Shown here piece after piece: positions 53,182-61,290 of a stretch of DNA of 64,000 nt. Source of the DNA: Prauserella aidingensis. Lineage in GTDB: Bacteria; Actinomycetota; Actinomycetes; Mycobacteriales; Pseudonocardiaceae. The stretch is from assembly GCF_024171865.1 (NCBI RefSeq), contig NZ_JAMTCN010000003.1, forward strand, positions 262,238 through 326,237, written 5' to 3'. A model generated the notes under the pieces. It had not been told where the DNA came from and did not search any database. It worked only from the letters and a program-made list of their open reading frames with translations. Position 1 is the first letter of the stretch, and the number at the start of each line of letters is the position of its first letter. The position numbers and the translations under genes are program-made.

Positions 53182-53482
53182 GCACGAGCGAATCCGACAC
53201 CGGCCACGATCCGGGCGGCTCCCGGGCGCCCTGCCGTGTCCTCGGCCACATCGGGGCACCGATGTGCCACGCTACGGACAACCTCCGGCCGCACCGCCGC
53301 GTCTCCCTGAAGGGCCGGGCTCCGGCCGTGCGCGGTTCCCCGCGGGGTACCCCGTACCGGAGACCGGTGCCGGAGATCGGTGCCGGACACCGGGTCGACG
53401 CGCGCGGGCCGTGTCGGCGTATCGGCCCGCGCACCACCGAGCCCGTAGTACGCCCCACGAGTCGAGAAAGGGAGCCGTCGGC
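53182..53482. other. gap between the PLA2-fusion and LCP genes
   Basis: About 300 bases. One open frame (53178-53486, 102 codons) begins in an ATGA overlap with the upstream stop and ends in a GTGA overlap with the LCP start, but it uses rare codons (AGA, AGG, CGA, GTA) and matches no family I know. The segment 53340-53395 has imperfect GGAGACCGGTGCC-type repeats and may be regulatory. Confidence 0.4.
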
Positions 53483-55315
53483 GTGAACGAACCACCGCGG
53501 AACCCGTCTCGGGGGCAAGGCCCGCAGCGGCCGTGGCAGCGCGGCGCGGACGGCCCACCCGGCGGCCCTCAGGGACCGCGTGGCCCGCAGCGGCCCACGA
53601 ACAACCCGCCGCGGCCACCCGAACCGGGGCCGCCCGTGGGCGGGGGCAGGCCGGACCAGCCCCCGCGCAGGCCGGGACCGCCCCCGGGAGCCCGGGCCGG
53701 CGAACCCGGCGGGCCGCGGCGTACGCCTCCCGCAGGCGGACAGCGCCCTCCGGCGGCGTCCGCGGGCAACGGACCGCGCAAGCCACCACCACCGGGCAAG
53801 GGCGACCGGCCACGCGGCGGTAGTCCCGTCCCGCCGAAGCGGCGGTCGTCACTGCTGGCGCCGAAGGTCGCGCTGGCGATCGTGTCGGTGCTGGTCATGT
53901 CGCTCACCGGCTATGCGTGGGCCGCCATGCAGGGCCTGGTCAACGGCCTGACGATGGCCGACGTGATCGACGAGGGGGCGAAGCCCGCCGACGGGGCGCG
54001 CGACATCCTGCTGGTCGGGATGGACAGCCGCACCGACGCGCAGGGCAACCCGCTGCCCGAGAAGATGCTGGCCAAGCTCAACGCCGGTGTCGCCGACGGC
54101 GAGCTGAACACCGACACGCTGATCTTCGTGCGCATCCCGAACGACGGCAGCAAGGCGACCGCGATCTCGCTGCCGCGGGACTCGTACGTCGACATCCCCG
54201 GCTACGGCAAACACAAGATCAACTCGGCGTACGCGCGGGCGAAGGCCGACGCGCGCAGGCAGTTGCAGGCCGAAGGCGTCACCGACGAGGCTGATCTGGA
54301 GGTCCGGAGCAACCAGGCGGGCGCCAAGAAGCTCATCGAGACGGTCGAGGGCGTCACCGGCGCGTCGATCGACAACTACGCCTCGATCAACCTGCTGGGC
54401 TTCCACGACATCACCAAGGCCATCGGCGGCGTCGAGGTGTGCCTCAACGAGCCCGTCGACGATCCGTACTCGGGTGCGAAGTTCGACGCGGGCAAGCAGA
54501 CGATCTCCGGCCACCAGGCACTGGCGTTCGTCCGGCAGCGGCACGGTCTGCTGCGCGGCGATCTCGACCGCGTCGTGCGGCAGCAGGTCTTCATGGCAGG
54601 CCTGGCCAGGAAGGTCGTGTCCGCGGGCACCCTCGCCGACCCCGCCAAGCTCAACAACCTCATCGACTCGATCCAGAAGTCGGTCGTCGTGAACAAGGGC
54701 TGGGACCTGCTCGGGTTCGCCCAGCAGTTGCAGGGCCTGTCGGCGGGCAACATCGAGTTCACCACGATTCCGGTCGCCAACCCGGAGTTCGACACCCCGA
54801 GCGACGGCCAGGCCGTGCAGGTCGATCCGGCGGAGGTGCAGTCGTACGTGCGCGAGCTGGCCGGCCTGAAGGATCCGAAGGAGTCGTCGAAACCCGCTCC
54901 CGCGCCGTCGGAGATCACGGTCGACGTCCTGAACGGCTCGAGCATCACCGGGCTCGCCGGGAGCGTGTCGGAGACGCTGACGGCCGCCGGATTCGGCCAG
55001 GGCGAGGTGGGCAACACCGACCCCCGCACCACGACGGTCGTGCAGGCGGCCGAGGGTGAGCGCGCGACGGGAGAGAAGGTCGCCGGCAAGCTCGGCGACG
55101 TGTCGGTCGAGACGAGCTCCTCGGTGCCGTCGGGCCAGGTCCAGGTACTGCTCGGGCCGGACTACGAGGCCCCGGCCGAGTCGGGCGGCGGTGCGGCACC
55201 GGGCGGTGCCCCCGAGGGACTGCGCGCACAGGCGCAGGGCCCGCCCGCCCCGCAGCAGCAACAGCCGTCGGGCGACGAGCCGATCAGCGCCGACGGCGTC
55301 ACCTGCGTCAACTGA
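53483..55315 (+). CDS. LytR-CpsA-Psr (LCP) cell-wall glycopolymer transferase
   Basis: A 610-aa LCP protein that attaches arabinogalactan-type polymers to peptidoglycan. A long Pro/Gly/Arg cytoplasmic arm (1-130) precedes one membrane segment (ALAIVSVLVMSLTGYAWAAM). The LCP domain contains DILLVGMDSRTDAQG, RIPNDGSKATAISLPRDSYV as two adjoining stretches, and FVRQRHGLLRGDLDRVVRQQ with the pyrophosphate-binding arginines. A C-terminal LytR_C domain (about 475-560; ITVDVLNGSSITGLAGSV) ends the protein. GTG at 53483 with GGGAG about 8 bases upstream. Typical for mycolata-type and related cell walls. Confidence 0.94.
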   Translation: MNEPPRNPSRGQGPQRPWQRGADGPPGGPQGPRGPQRPTNNPPRPPEPGPPVGGGRPDQPPRRPGPPPGARAGEPGGPRRTPPAGGQRPPAASAGNGPRKPPPPGKGDRPRGGSPVPPKRRSSLLAPKVALAIVSVLVMSLTGYAWAAMQGLVNGLTMADVIDEGAKPADGARDILLVGMDSRTDAQGNPLPEKMLAKLNAGVADGELNTDTLIFVRIPNDGSKATAISLPRDSYVDIPGYGKHKINSAYARAKADARRQLQAEGVTDEADLEVRSNQAGAKKLIETVEGVTGASIDNYASINLLGFHDITKAIGGVEVCLNEPVDDPYSGAKFDAGKQTISGHQALAFVRQRHGLLRGDLDRVVRQQVFMAGLARKVVSAGTLADPAKLNNLIDSIQKSVVVNKGWDLLGFAQQLQGLSAGNIEFTTIPVANPEFDTPSDGQAVQVDPAEVQSYVRELAGLKDPKESSKPAPAPSEITVDVLNGSSITGLAGSVSETLTAAGFGQGEVGNTDPRTTTVVQAAEGERATGEKVAGKLGDVSVETSSSVPSGQVQVLLGPDYEAPAESGGGAAPGGAPEGLRAQAQGPPAPQQQQPSGDEPISADGVTCVN

Positions 55316-55409
55316 CACCCGGTCCGCGGGTCGCGGTTCGCTGTCGCAACCTGCTGTCGCAGCCGGCCGGTGTCGGCGCTGTGACCCCGTCGAACGTCGC
55401 CGCGTCCAC

Positions 55410-55439
55410 AGGTGAGACCTATTCACACAGGGTGAGCCC
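55410..55439. promoter_or_regulatory. two tandem dyads upstream of the XRE regulator gene
   Basis: AGGT-GAG-ACCT (55410-55420) and GGG-TGAG-CCC (55430-55439) are centred about 20 bp apart, on the same face of the helix. Both are followed by (T/C)ATTC and belong to an imperfect direct repeat. A very AT-rich tract (AATAATATCACCCACATAGA) follows directly, suggesting a promoter. Autoregulation by the downstream XRE protein is the natural reading. Confidence 0.5.
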
Positions 55440-55595
55440 ATTCGGGGCAATAATATCACCCACATAGACTAAGTTGACAAGAAGGGCGAATCTTTTTCGC
55501 ACAGTCGCGTCAGCACGACGCCCCAGCGCACTTTCATTCGGGTGAAGGACGCAGAGCCGGGCCATCCGGCAGATGATGCGGGCAGGGGACGAGGA

Positions 55596-56093
55596 GTGCT
55601 GATCGACGCGGACGCTTTCCAGCGCGTCCTGGGGGAAGAACTGCGCAAGCTCAGAAAGCAGCGCGGTTGGACAAGGAAAGAGTTGAACGAGCGGCTGCAG
55701 AGCGACATCTCGCTGCAGACACTCGCCACCTACGAACTGGGCACCAGGCACTGTTCGGTGGTTCGACTGGTGGAGCTGTGCACGGCTTTGGGGGAACCGC
55801 CCCAAGACCTGCTCGGGCGGGTACACCGGCGGGTCTTCGGCGACGATCCGGGACAGATCAGGGTGAACCTCGCGAGCGTCGTCGCCGACGACAGTCCGGG
55901 GCTGTCACCGCTGCGGCGGTGGGCCGAGGACCGGCTGCGGCGGTCGAGTTCACCGGAGATCCAGCTCGACCACTCGGCCCTGGAGCGCATGGCCGAGCTG
56001 TGCCGGATGCCCACGACGCAGCTGCTGGCCAAACTCGCCGAGCTCTCGCCGGGTCCGGGTGCGGCCACGGGGGACGCCCACCGGCACGGCTGA
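55596..56093 (+). CDS. XRE-family helix-turn-helix regulator
   Basis: A 165-aa DNA-binding protein. The helix-turn-helix is in the first 70 residues (LGEELRKLRKQRGWTRKELN, then SLQTLATYELGTRHCSVVRL). The rest is a helical, arginine-rich region without known ligand motif (DDSPGLSPLRRWAEDRLRRS). I prefer GTG at 55596, with AGGGG 7 bases upstream; GTG at 55542 would add 18 residues and has no ribosome site. The dyads at 55410-55439 are likely operators. Convergent with the monooxygenase gene across a strong terminator. Confidence 0.85.
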   Translation: MLIDADAFQRVLGEELRKLRKQRGWTRKELNERLQSDISLQTLATYELGTRHCSVVRLVELCTALGEPPQDLLGRVHRRVFGDDPGQIRVNLASVVADDSPGLSPLRRWAEDRLRRSSSPEIQLDHSALERMAELCRMPTTQLLAKLAELSPGPGAATGDAHRHG

Positions 56094-56125
56094 CCACACG
56101 ACCCTCCGGCCCGCCGACACGACGA

Positions 56126-56159
56126 CGGCCGGGTGACGGCTGCTCCCGTCACCCGGCCG
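56126..56159. terminator. bidirectional terminator between the XRE and monooxygenase genes
   Basis: A perfect 14-bp stem, CGGCCGGGTGACGG with its complement CCGTCACCCGGCCG, around a 6-base loop, between convergent stop codons. Confidence 0.85.
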
Positions 56160-56213
56160 GTCCGCGTCGTCGGCTCACCGCCGCGGCGTCACGCCGCCGG
56201 AGGCGTCACTTCG

Positions 56214-57683
56214 TCACTTGGTCAGCGTGTAGTCGCTCGGGTCGAGCTTGCGGGTCTGCATCCAGTACCGCCACGTGAAGCCGGGCCAGACGGTGCGGTT
56301 GACACCCTGGGCGTCGAGGTACCAGCTGGTGCAGCCGCCGCGGCTCCAGATGCCGCCTTCGAGTTTGCGCTGGATGTCGGTGTTGAACTTGTCCTGCACC
56401 TCGGGCCGCACCTCGATCGCCTCGGCGTCCTTGCGCTCGGTGTACTCGATGGCCTCGGCGATGTAGCGGATCTGCTGCTCGATCATGAACACGACCGAGT
56501 TGTGTCCCAGGCCGGTGTTCGGCCCCAGCAGGAAGAACAGGTTCGGGAAGCCCGCGACGGTGATGCCCTTGTGCGTCTGCATCCCCTCGGTCGCCCACAG
56601 TTTGCCCAGGTCCTGCCCCCCGAGCCCGACGATGTTCAGGTGGTCGAACGCGTCGGTCACGTGGAAGCCGGTGCCGTAGATGATGACGTCGGCCTCGTGT
56701 TCGACGCCCGCCGAGTCGATGACGCTGTTCTCGGTCACCTCGGCGACGCCGTCGGTCACCACGTCCACGTTGTCGCGCTGAAGCGCCGGGTAGTAGTCGT
56801 TGGAGATGAGCACGCGCTTGCAGCCCATCACGTAATCGGGCGTGACCTTCTCCCGCAGTTCGGGATCGCGGACCTGCTTCTTGACGTGCCGCTCGGCGAC
56901 CTTCTGAGCAAGCTTCATGATCCTCGGGTCACCGTTGAACCCGATGGCGCGCATCTCGAGCATCCAGTAGATGGCGCTGCGGTAGAGCCGCTGGACACCG
57001 GGGACCCGTGCGAAGAGCTTGCGGCCCCAGCCGGGCATCCGACGGTCGGGCTTCGGCATGATCCACGGCGGTGTGCGCTGGAAGAGCGTCAGCCTGTCGA
57101 CCTCCTTGGCGATCTGCGGCACGAACTGCACCGCACTCGCTCCCGTGCCGACGACCGCGACCTTCTTGTCGCGCAGGTCGACGTCGTGGTCCCACTGCGC
57201 GGAGTGGAACGCGGGCCCCTGGAACCTCTCGGCGCCGCGCAGTTCCGGGATCTGGGGGATGTGCAGCGCGCCGACGCCCGCGACCAGGTGTTTGCCGACG
57301 AACTCGTCGCCGCGGGCGGTGCTCACGTGCCAGCGTCGGGTCTCCTCGTCCCACCGGGCGCCGGTCAGCTCCTGCCCGAAGTGGATCGAGCGGTAGAGGT
57401 CGTACTTCCTGGCGGTGGCGCGCAGGTAGTCGTGGATCTCCGGCTGCCGGGAGAACGCCCGCGACCAGTCGGGGTTCTGCTCGAACGAGAACGAGTACAT
57501 GTGCGACTGGATGTCACAGGCGCAACCGGGATAGGTGTTGTCGCGCCAGGTGCCGCCCACCTCGTCGGCCTTCTCGATGACGACGAAGTCCTCGCGCCCC
57601 TCCTGGCGGAGCTTGATCGCCATCCCCATGCCGGAGAACCCGGTCCCGACGATGATGACGCCCGCCTCGATGCGGTTGCCCAT
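56214..57683 (-). CDS. flavin-containing Baeyer-Villiger monooxygenase
   Basis: A 489-aa FAD/NADPH enzyme inserting oxygen next to a carbonyl, or oxidising sulfur/nitrogen. The FAD motif is IIVGTGFSGMG (11-20), the diagnostic Baeyer-Villiger motif FQGPAFHSAQW (154-164) matches FxGxxxHxxxW, and the NADPH Rossmann motif is VAVVGTGASAVQFVPQI. Length is typical of EthA/BVMO-like proteins. ATG at 57683. Divergent from a TetR gene across an 88-bp gap with a dyad, the same layout as ethA-ethR in mycobacteria, so control by that TetR is likely. Natural substrate unknown. Confidence 0.93.
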   Translation of the reverse strand: MGNRIEAGVIIVGTGFSGMGMAIKLRQEGREDFVVIEKADEVGGTWRDNTYPGCACDIQSHMYSFSFEQNPDWSRAFSRQPEIHDYLRATARKYDLYRSIHFGQELTGARWDEETRRWHVSTARGDEFVGKHLVAGVGALHIPQIPELRGAERFQGPAFHSAQWDHDVDLRDKKVAVVGTGASAVQFVPQIAKEVDRLTLFQRTPPWIMPKPDRRMPGWGRKLFARVPGVQRLYRSAIYWMLEMRAIGFNGDPRIMKLAQKVAERHVKKQVRDPELREKVTPDYVMGCKRVLISNDYYPALQRDNVDVVTDGVAEVTENSVIDSAGVEHEADVIIYGTGFHVTDAFDHLNIVGLGGQDLGKLWATEGMQTHKGITVAGFPNLFFLLGPNTGLGHNSVVFMIEQQIRYIAEAIEYTERKDAEAIEVRPEVQDKFNTDIQRKLEGGIWSRGGCTSWYLDAQGVNRTVWPGFTWRYWMQTRKLDPSDYTLTK

Positions 57684-57735
57684 GCGTGCCTCCAGCCGCT
57701 GTCTGCTCCCGTTGCCTGTTACCGCGAGTCCACCT

Positions 57736-57746
57736 TACTCGAAGTA
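57736..57746. promoter_or_regulatory. TACT-CGA-AGTA operator-like dyad in the monooxygenase/TetR gap
   Basis: An 11-bp dyad inside ACCTTACTCGAAGTAGGT, 53 bp upstream of the monooxygenase start and 26 bp upstream of the tetR start. A possible -10 (TAGCCT, 57759-57764) would start transcription at about the tetR GTG, implying a leaderless message. Confidence 0.5.
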
Positions 57747-57771
57747 GGTTACTTCCGGTAGCCTAGGGTGT

Positions 57772-58440
57772 GTGAGTTCTACGGCGAAAGCCCCCGACAC
57801 CACCGGTGGCGGAGCGGAATCGGCACGGGCGAAACCGCGTAAGCGCATGCCGCGTGCACAGCGCGAGCGGCAGATGATCCAGGTCGCCGAGGCCGTGTTC
57901 GCCGAACGCGGCTACACCGCGGCGTCGATGGACGAGATCGCCGAACGCGTCGGCGTGTCGAAGCCGATGCTCTACGAGTACTTCAACTCGAAGGAGGGGC
58001 TGCTCCTCGCGTGCATTCGCGAGGCGCGTGCGGAGCTGCGGCGCGTCACCGCGCAGGCCGTCGCCAACTCGCCCACCGGCGAGGAGGCGCTCCGGCAGGG
58101 CCTGCTCGCGTTCTTCGGTTTCATCCGCGATCGCAGGCAGGCGTGGTCACTCGTGCGCCACGAAGCGAGCCTGGTCGGCACGGCCGCCGAGGAGCTCGAG
58201 ACGACCCGGCAGCAGCAGACCGACCTGATCGCCACACTGATGGGTGATTTCACCGACCCCGAGACGGCACGGATGGCCGAGGAATCGGGCCTGCTCCAAG
58301 CGGCCGCGGAATTCGTCGTCGGCGGCTGCGAGCGACTGGCGATCTGGTCCGAGCAACGCAGCGACCTCACGCCGGAGATCGTGGCCGAGTACGCCGTCAA
58401 CCTGCTGTGGGGCGGCCTCGCGCACATCGCTGATCGCTGA
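57772..58440 (+). CDS. TetR/AcrR-family regulator
   Basis: A 222-aa repressor. After a 25-residue polar start, the helix-turn-helix region is QMIQVAEAVFAERGYTAASM with ERVGVSKPMLYEYFNSKEGL after it. The C-terminal domain is a helical ligand pocket without clear subfamily. GTG at 57772 directly follows the putative promoter and may be translated leaderless. Divergent from the Baeyer-Villiger monooxygenase gene, which it probably represses together with itself. Confidence 0.92.
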   Translation: MSSTAKAPDTTGGGAESARAKPRKRMPRAQRERQMIQVAEAVFAERGYTAASMDEIAERVGVSKPMLYEYFNSKEGLLLACIREARAELRRVTAQAVANSPTGEEALRQGLLAFFGFIRDRRQAWSLVRHEASLVGTAAEELETTRQQQTDLIATLMGDFTDPETARMAEESGLLQAAAEFVVGGCERLAIWSEQRSDLTPEIVAEYAVNLLWGGLAHIADR

Positions 58441-58592
58441 TGGAAATTCACAGCCCCCACGCGCACAGTGGCGCTCCGTGACCACAGCGGGCCGACCGCT
58501 GAGACCGTTCTCACCCTGCGTAATTCCCGACACCGACTCGTATTGCTGTGGGCACCTGTTCGTAACACAATCCCGAGACGGCGCCGGGTTGC

Positions 58593-58606
58593 CACACGAT
58601 CGTGTG
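58593..58606. promoter_or_regulatory. 14-bp palindrome CACACGATCGTGTG
   Basis: A perfect palindrome 80 bp upstream of the acidic-protein gene start, in the 245-bp gap after tetR. The flanks (GTAACACAATCC, GTTCAATGG) are AT-richer than average. Probably an operator; no factor can be named. Confidence 0.5.
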
Positions 58607-58685
58607 TTCAATGGATTGGCGTCATAGGACGGCGGCGGGAGCGTCCTGCAGAGTGAGACCTGCCGTTGGGAGAGGGGTGAGGACA

Positions 58686-59366
58686 GTGGCGCAGCCGATC
58701 ACTGCGGTCTACGTGCGCGACGAGGAGGACTACACGGTCACCGTGGCCGGCGAGGGCCAGGAGCTGACCGACAAGGCTCCGGGCATCATCGCCGCACGCG
58801 ACCGTGCCGATCAGCTCATCGAGAAGATCGCACCCAGGGATGGGAGCGACGAGGATCCGACCGTGGTGCACCTGCTCAACGGCAGTGCGTTCGAGTTCAC
58901 CTCGACGTACATGACGGCGCGGCTCTCGCGTACCGAGGCCGAGCAGGACGAGTCCGCGGACGGTGACGAGACCGGTGACGCCACGGCCGAGGGGGCGGCC
59001 GAGGCGGCGGAGTCCGGAGAGGTCGCCGAAGCCGAGGCGGCGGACGCCGACGCGGAGGAGTCCGAGACCGTCGCGTCCGAGGACGTCGCGGAAACGGATG
59101 CCGAGGAGGACGTGGTCGGCGAGGGGGACGCGGCCGAGACGGCTGCCACCGCTGACGAGGCGCCGGACGCGGAGGAATCCGCCGAGGTGACGGCCGAGAC
59201 GGCCGACGCCGACGAGGGCACGGCCACCCAGGGCACCGCGCCCGGCAGTGGGGTGCCGCGCAAGGAGATCACCAAGAGCCCGGAGGTCACGGGGTCTGCG
59301 ACCGCCGACGACGAGTCGGACGGCAAGACCTACGCGGCTGCCGCAGGCACGTCCGCGACGAGCTGA
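58686..59366 (+). CDS. acidic Ala/Glu/Asp-rich protein with a conserved N-terminal domain
   Basis: A 226-aa cytoplasmic protein of unknown function. Residues 1-78 look folded and conserved (AQPITAVYVRDEEDYTVTVA, PGIIAARDRADQLIEKIAP, VVHLLNGSAFEFTSTYMTAR). The remainder is a low-complexity acidic tail (EAAESGEVAEAEAADADAEE and similar). GTG at 58686 has GAGAGGGG 8 bases upstream. Acidic tails of this type often bind basic nucleoid or ribosomal proteins, but that is speculation. It ends at a terminator shared with DUF3618. Confidence 0.8.
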   Translation: MAQPITAVYVRDEEDYTVTVAGEGQELTDKAPGIIAARDRADQLIEKIAPRDGSDEDPTVVHLLNGSAFEFTSTYMTARLSRTEAEQDESADGDETGDATAEGAAEAAESGEVAEAEAADADAEESETVASEDVAETDAEEDVVGEGDAAETAATADEAPDAEESAEVTAETADADEGTATQGTAPGSGVPRKEITKSPEVTGSATADDESDGKTYAAAAGTSATS

Positions 59367-59411
59367 CCGGCGCGAGCTCCCCTCGCCCGGTTCGCTCCCG
59401 CGCCGAACCCG

Positions 59412-59458
59412 CACCACGCCGACGGTCGCGCTCCCGATGCGCGGCCGCCGGCGTGGTG
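59412..59458. terminator. bidirectional terminator before the DUF3618 gene
   Basis: CACCACGCCG...CGCGC pairs with GCGCG...CGGCGTGGTG with two mismatches, giving an approximately 20-bp hairpin between the convergent acidic-protein and DUF3618 genes. Confidence 0.8.
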
Positions 59459-59462
59459 TGTG

Positions 59463-59684
59463 TCAGCGGACCAGTTTGCGCACCAGCAGCGCCGCGATCA
59501 GCGCGCCGGCGCCGATCAGCGGGAACTTCACCTTCGGCTCCTCGAGCTTGGCCTGGACGCTCGTCTTGGCGTTGTCGGCGAGCCGCTGCGGGTTGGCCTT
59601 CACCGCGAGCTGGTCGATCGTGCCGGCCAGGGCAGTCCGAGAGCGCTCGATCTCGCGTTCGATGGCGTCCGGGTTGCGAGCCAC
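59463..59684 (-). CDS. DUF3618 family small membrane protein
   Basis: A 73-aa protein of the actinobacterial DUF3618 family. It starts with the family pattern MARNPDAIEREIERSRTALA, continues with a basic helix (VKANPQRLADNAKTSVQAKL) and ends in one membrane segment (FPLIGAGALIAALLVRKLVR). Probably membrane-associated through its C-terminus. GTG at 59684 with GAGGAGG 5 bases upstream. Often found next to tRNA-Leu in actinobacteria, as it is here. Confidence 0.9.
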   Translation of the reverse strand: MARNPDAIEREIERSRTALAGTIDQLAVKANPQRLADNAKTSVQAKLEEPKVKFPLIGAGALIAALLVRKLVR

Positions 59685-59808
59685 GTGTCCTCCTCGCTGA
59701 ATGCATGCATTGCGCGCAGAGTGTCACGGTAGATCACGATGGGCCTCCTGGGCGCACAGGCCACGCCGAAACCGCACGGAACCGTCACCGCTAAGCTGAT
59801 CCCCCGTC

Positions 59809-59882
59809 GGGTCCGTAGCCCAATCGGCAGAGGCACTAGGTTTAGGTCCTAGCCAGTGTGGGTTCGAGTCCCACCGGGCCCA
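59809..59882 (+). tRNA. tRNA with anticodon UAG (Leu) and an unusually short variable loop
   Basis: A 74-nt cloverleaf: acceptor GGGTCCG/CGGGCCC, D arm with GCC/GGC, anticodon stem CTAGG/CCTAG with loop TTTAGGT (anticodon TAG), T arm GTGGG-TTCGAGT-CCCAC and discriminator A. CCA is not encoded. UAG reads the leucine codon CUA, but bacterial tRNA-Leu normally has a long class II variable arm, whereas here the variable loop is CCAGT only. The accessory genes begin directly downstream, so its 3' end could be an integration site; no repeat of it is seen in the window. Confidence 0.88.
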
Positions 59883-59929
59883 CCGACCGCATGACCTGCG
59901 ATGACGCGCGACCGCCGAGGCGGGACCGG

Positions 59930-60769
59930 TCACCCTGAAGAAGGGTGGGACGCGACTCGCGTAAGGATGGCGCGGGCCGCGTCTCCCTCGGCGGCAGCCG
60001 CCCACAGCATGTCGGCGATGCGTCGGTAGAGGTCGACGTCGTCGGGCACGCTGGTGGAGGCGTCGCTGTGGAGTGTTTCGACGAGTACGTAGTCGTCGAG
60101 GATCCAGAACCCGTGCAGCAGTGGCACCGGCAGGGTCGCGCCGAGCGGAATGATCCGCAGGTGCACGTTGGCGAGCCCGTCGAGTGCGCGCAGCCGGTCG
60201 AGTTGGGCCGCCATGACGGACGCGTCTCCGACCGGGGTGCGCAGTGCGGACTCGGTGGTGAGGAGTTCGATGGTGCGCGAGGAGTCGTAGAGCACGTGTT
60301 GCCGCTGCATACGGGCCTGCACGGCCTGATCGGTGTCGCGCGGGGTGTCGCGCAGGTCGGCCAGTGAGGTGAACACGGCACGGGCGTAGTCTGCGGTCTG
60401 GACCAGGCCGGGTACGAGTGCGAGGTCGACGGTGCGGATGCGCGTCGCGTGTTGTTCGCGTGCGGCCATGTCCTCTTGCAGCGCGCGATGACCACTGGCT
60501 GCGCGGCGGGACCAGCGGGCCTCTTCGGCGCGGATGGCGCGTAGCTCGTCGCGCAGCCGCTCGGCCTCGGCCGTGGGCGCGTCGGCGGCGGTGAGCCAGG
60601 TCGCAAGGTCGTCATCGGTGACGCGTTGCTTGCCGGACAGGATGCGCGAGACTTTGCTGGCCTGCCAGCCGACGGCGGCGGCGAGTTGCCGACCGGACAG
60701 GCCGGCGCGGCGCATCAGCACTGCCAGTTCGTCGGCGAGCGCGATGCGTCGTTGGTCGAGGTCTGTCAC
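59930..60769 (-). CDS. XRE regulator with DUF5753 domain
   Basis: A 279-aa regulator of the actinobacterial XRE-DUF5753 class. The N-terminal helix-turn-helix is ELAVLMRRAGLSGRQLAAAV and WQASKVSRILSGKQRVTDDD. The DUF5753 part starts around residue 110 (RTVDLALVPGLVQTADYARA) and contains MQRQHVLYD, RIIPLGATLPVPLLHGFWIL and the closing ALVE-like strand. These regulators usually pair with small DUF397 or DUF6879 proteins, as here. GTG at 60769 overlaps the DUF6879 stop (GTGA). Last gene of a three-gene operon. Confidence 0.92.
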   Translation of the reverse strand: MTDLDQRRIALADELAVLMRRAGLSGRQLAAAVGWQASKVSRILSGKQRVTDDDLATWLTAADAPTAEAERLRDELRAIRAEEARWSRRAASGHRALQEDMAAREQHATRIRTVDLALVPGLVQTADYARAVFTSLADLRDTPRDTDQAVQARMQRQHVLYDSSRTIELLTTESALRTPVGDASVMAAQLDRLRALDGLANVHLRIIPLGATLPVPLLHGFWILDDYVLVETLHSDASTSVPDDVDLYRRIADMLWAAAAEGDAARAILTRVASHPSSG

Positions 60770-61290
60770 CGGGCGATGTACTCCTGATGCGGGATGGCGT
60801 ATGGCCAGATCACATCACGCCAGCGGCGATGCTGTTGCAGGACGTCCTCGTCGCGGCACAGTCGCACGCCGCCGAGCTGCCCGTCATCGGCGAAGACGAG
60901 CTGGGCGACCAGGACGTTGTCGATGACGTAGTAGTCGTAGTCCGGCATGTCCAGCTCGCGGGCCGTCGCCGCCTCGACCCACCGGATGTCCTCGCCGGCC
61001 TGGTCGACGTTCATGTAGCTCACGTCGAGCTGACAACGCAGGTACTCGGTCAGCGGATCGGTGAGTACACGCACCCGCTGGAACGGGATGCCGCGGGCCC
61101 GGAGCCGCTGGACGTAGTCGATCCACGACCGGTCAGCCTCGGGATCGCGTCCGAGCCCGGCACGCCACCGCGCGAGTAGCTCGCCGTCGATGGCGGAATA
61201 GTCGCCCTGGGCTTCCCATCGCCACGACGAGGCCGTGATGCCGTCGAGCAGTTCGGGTAGCGCGTCCGGCCCGCGCTCGGTCCAGCTCAC
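60766..61290 (-). CDS. DUF6879 family protein
   Basis: A 174-aa soluble protein. The family pattern is seen in FxxxxxxxWRWExxGxYxxD-like residues (ITASSWRWEAQGDYSAIDGE), RGIPFQRVRVLTDPLTEYLR and the end RWRDVIWPYAIPHQEYIAR. It is commonly encoded next to XRE-DUF5753 regulators, possibly as a ligand or phosphate-transfer-like partner; the role is unknown. GTG at 61290 overlaps the upstream 69-aa gene stop, and its own stop overlaps the XRE start, so all three are coupled. Confidence 0.85.
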   Translation of the reverse strand: MSWTERGPDALPELLDGITASSWRWEAQGDYSAIDGELLARWRAGLGRDPEADRSWIDYVQRLRARGIPFQRVRVLTDPLTEYLRCQLDVSYMNVDQAGEDIRWVEAATARELDMPDYDYYVIDNVLVAQLVFADDGQLGGVRLCRDEDVLQQHRRWRDVIWPYAIPHQEYIAR

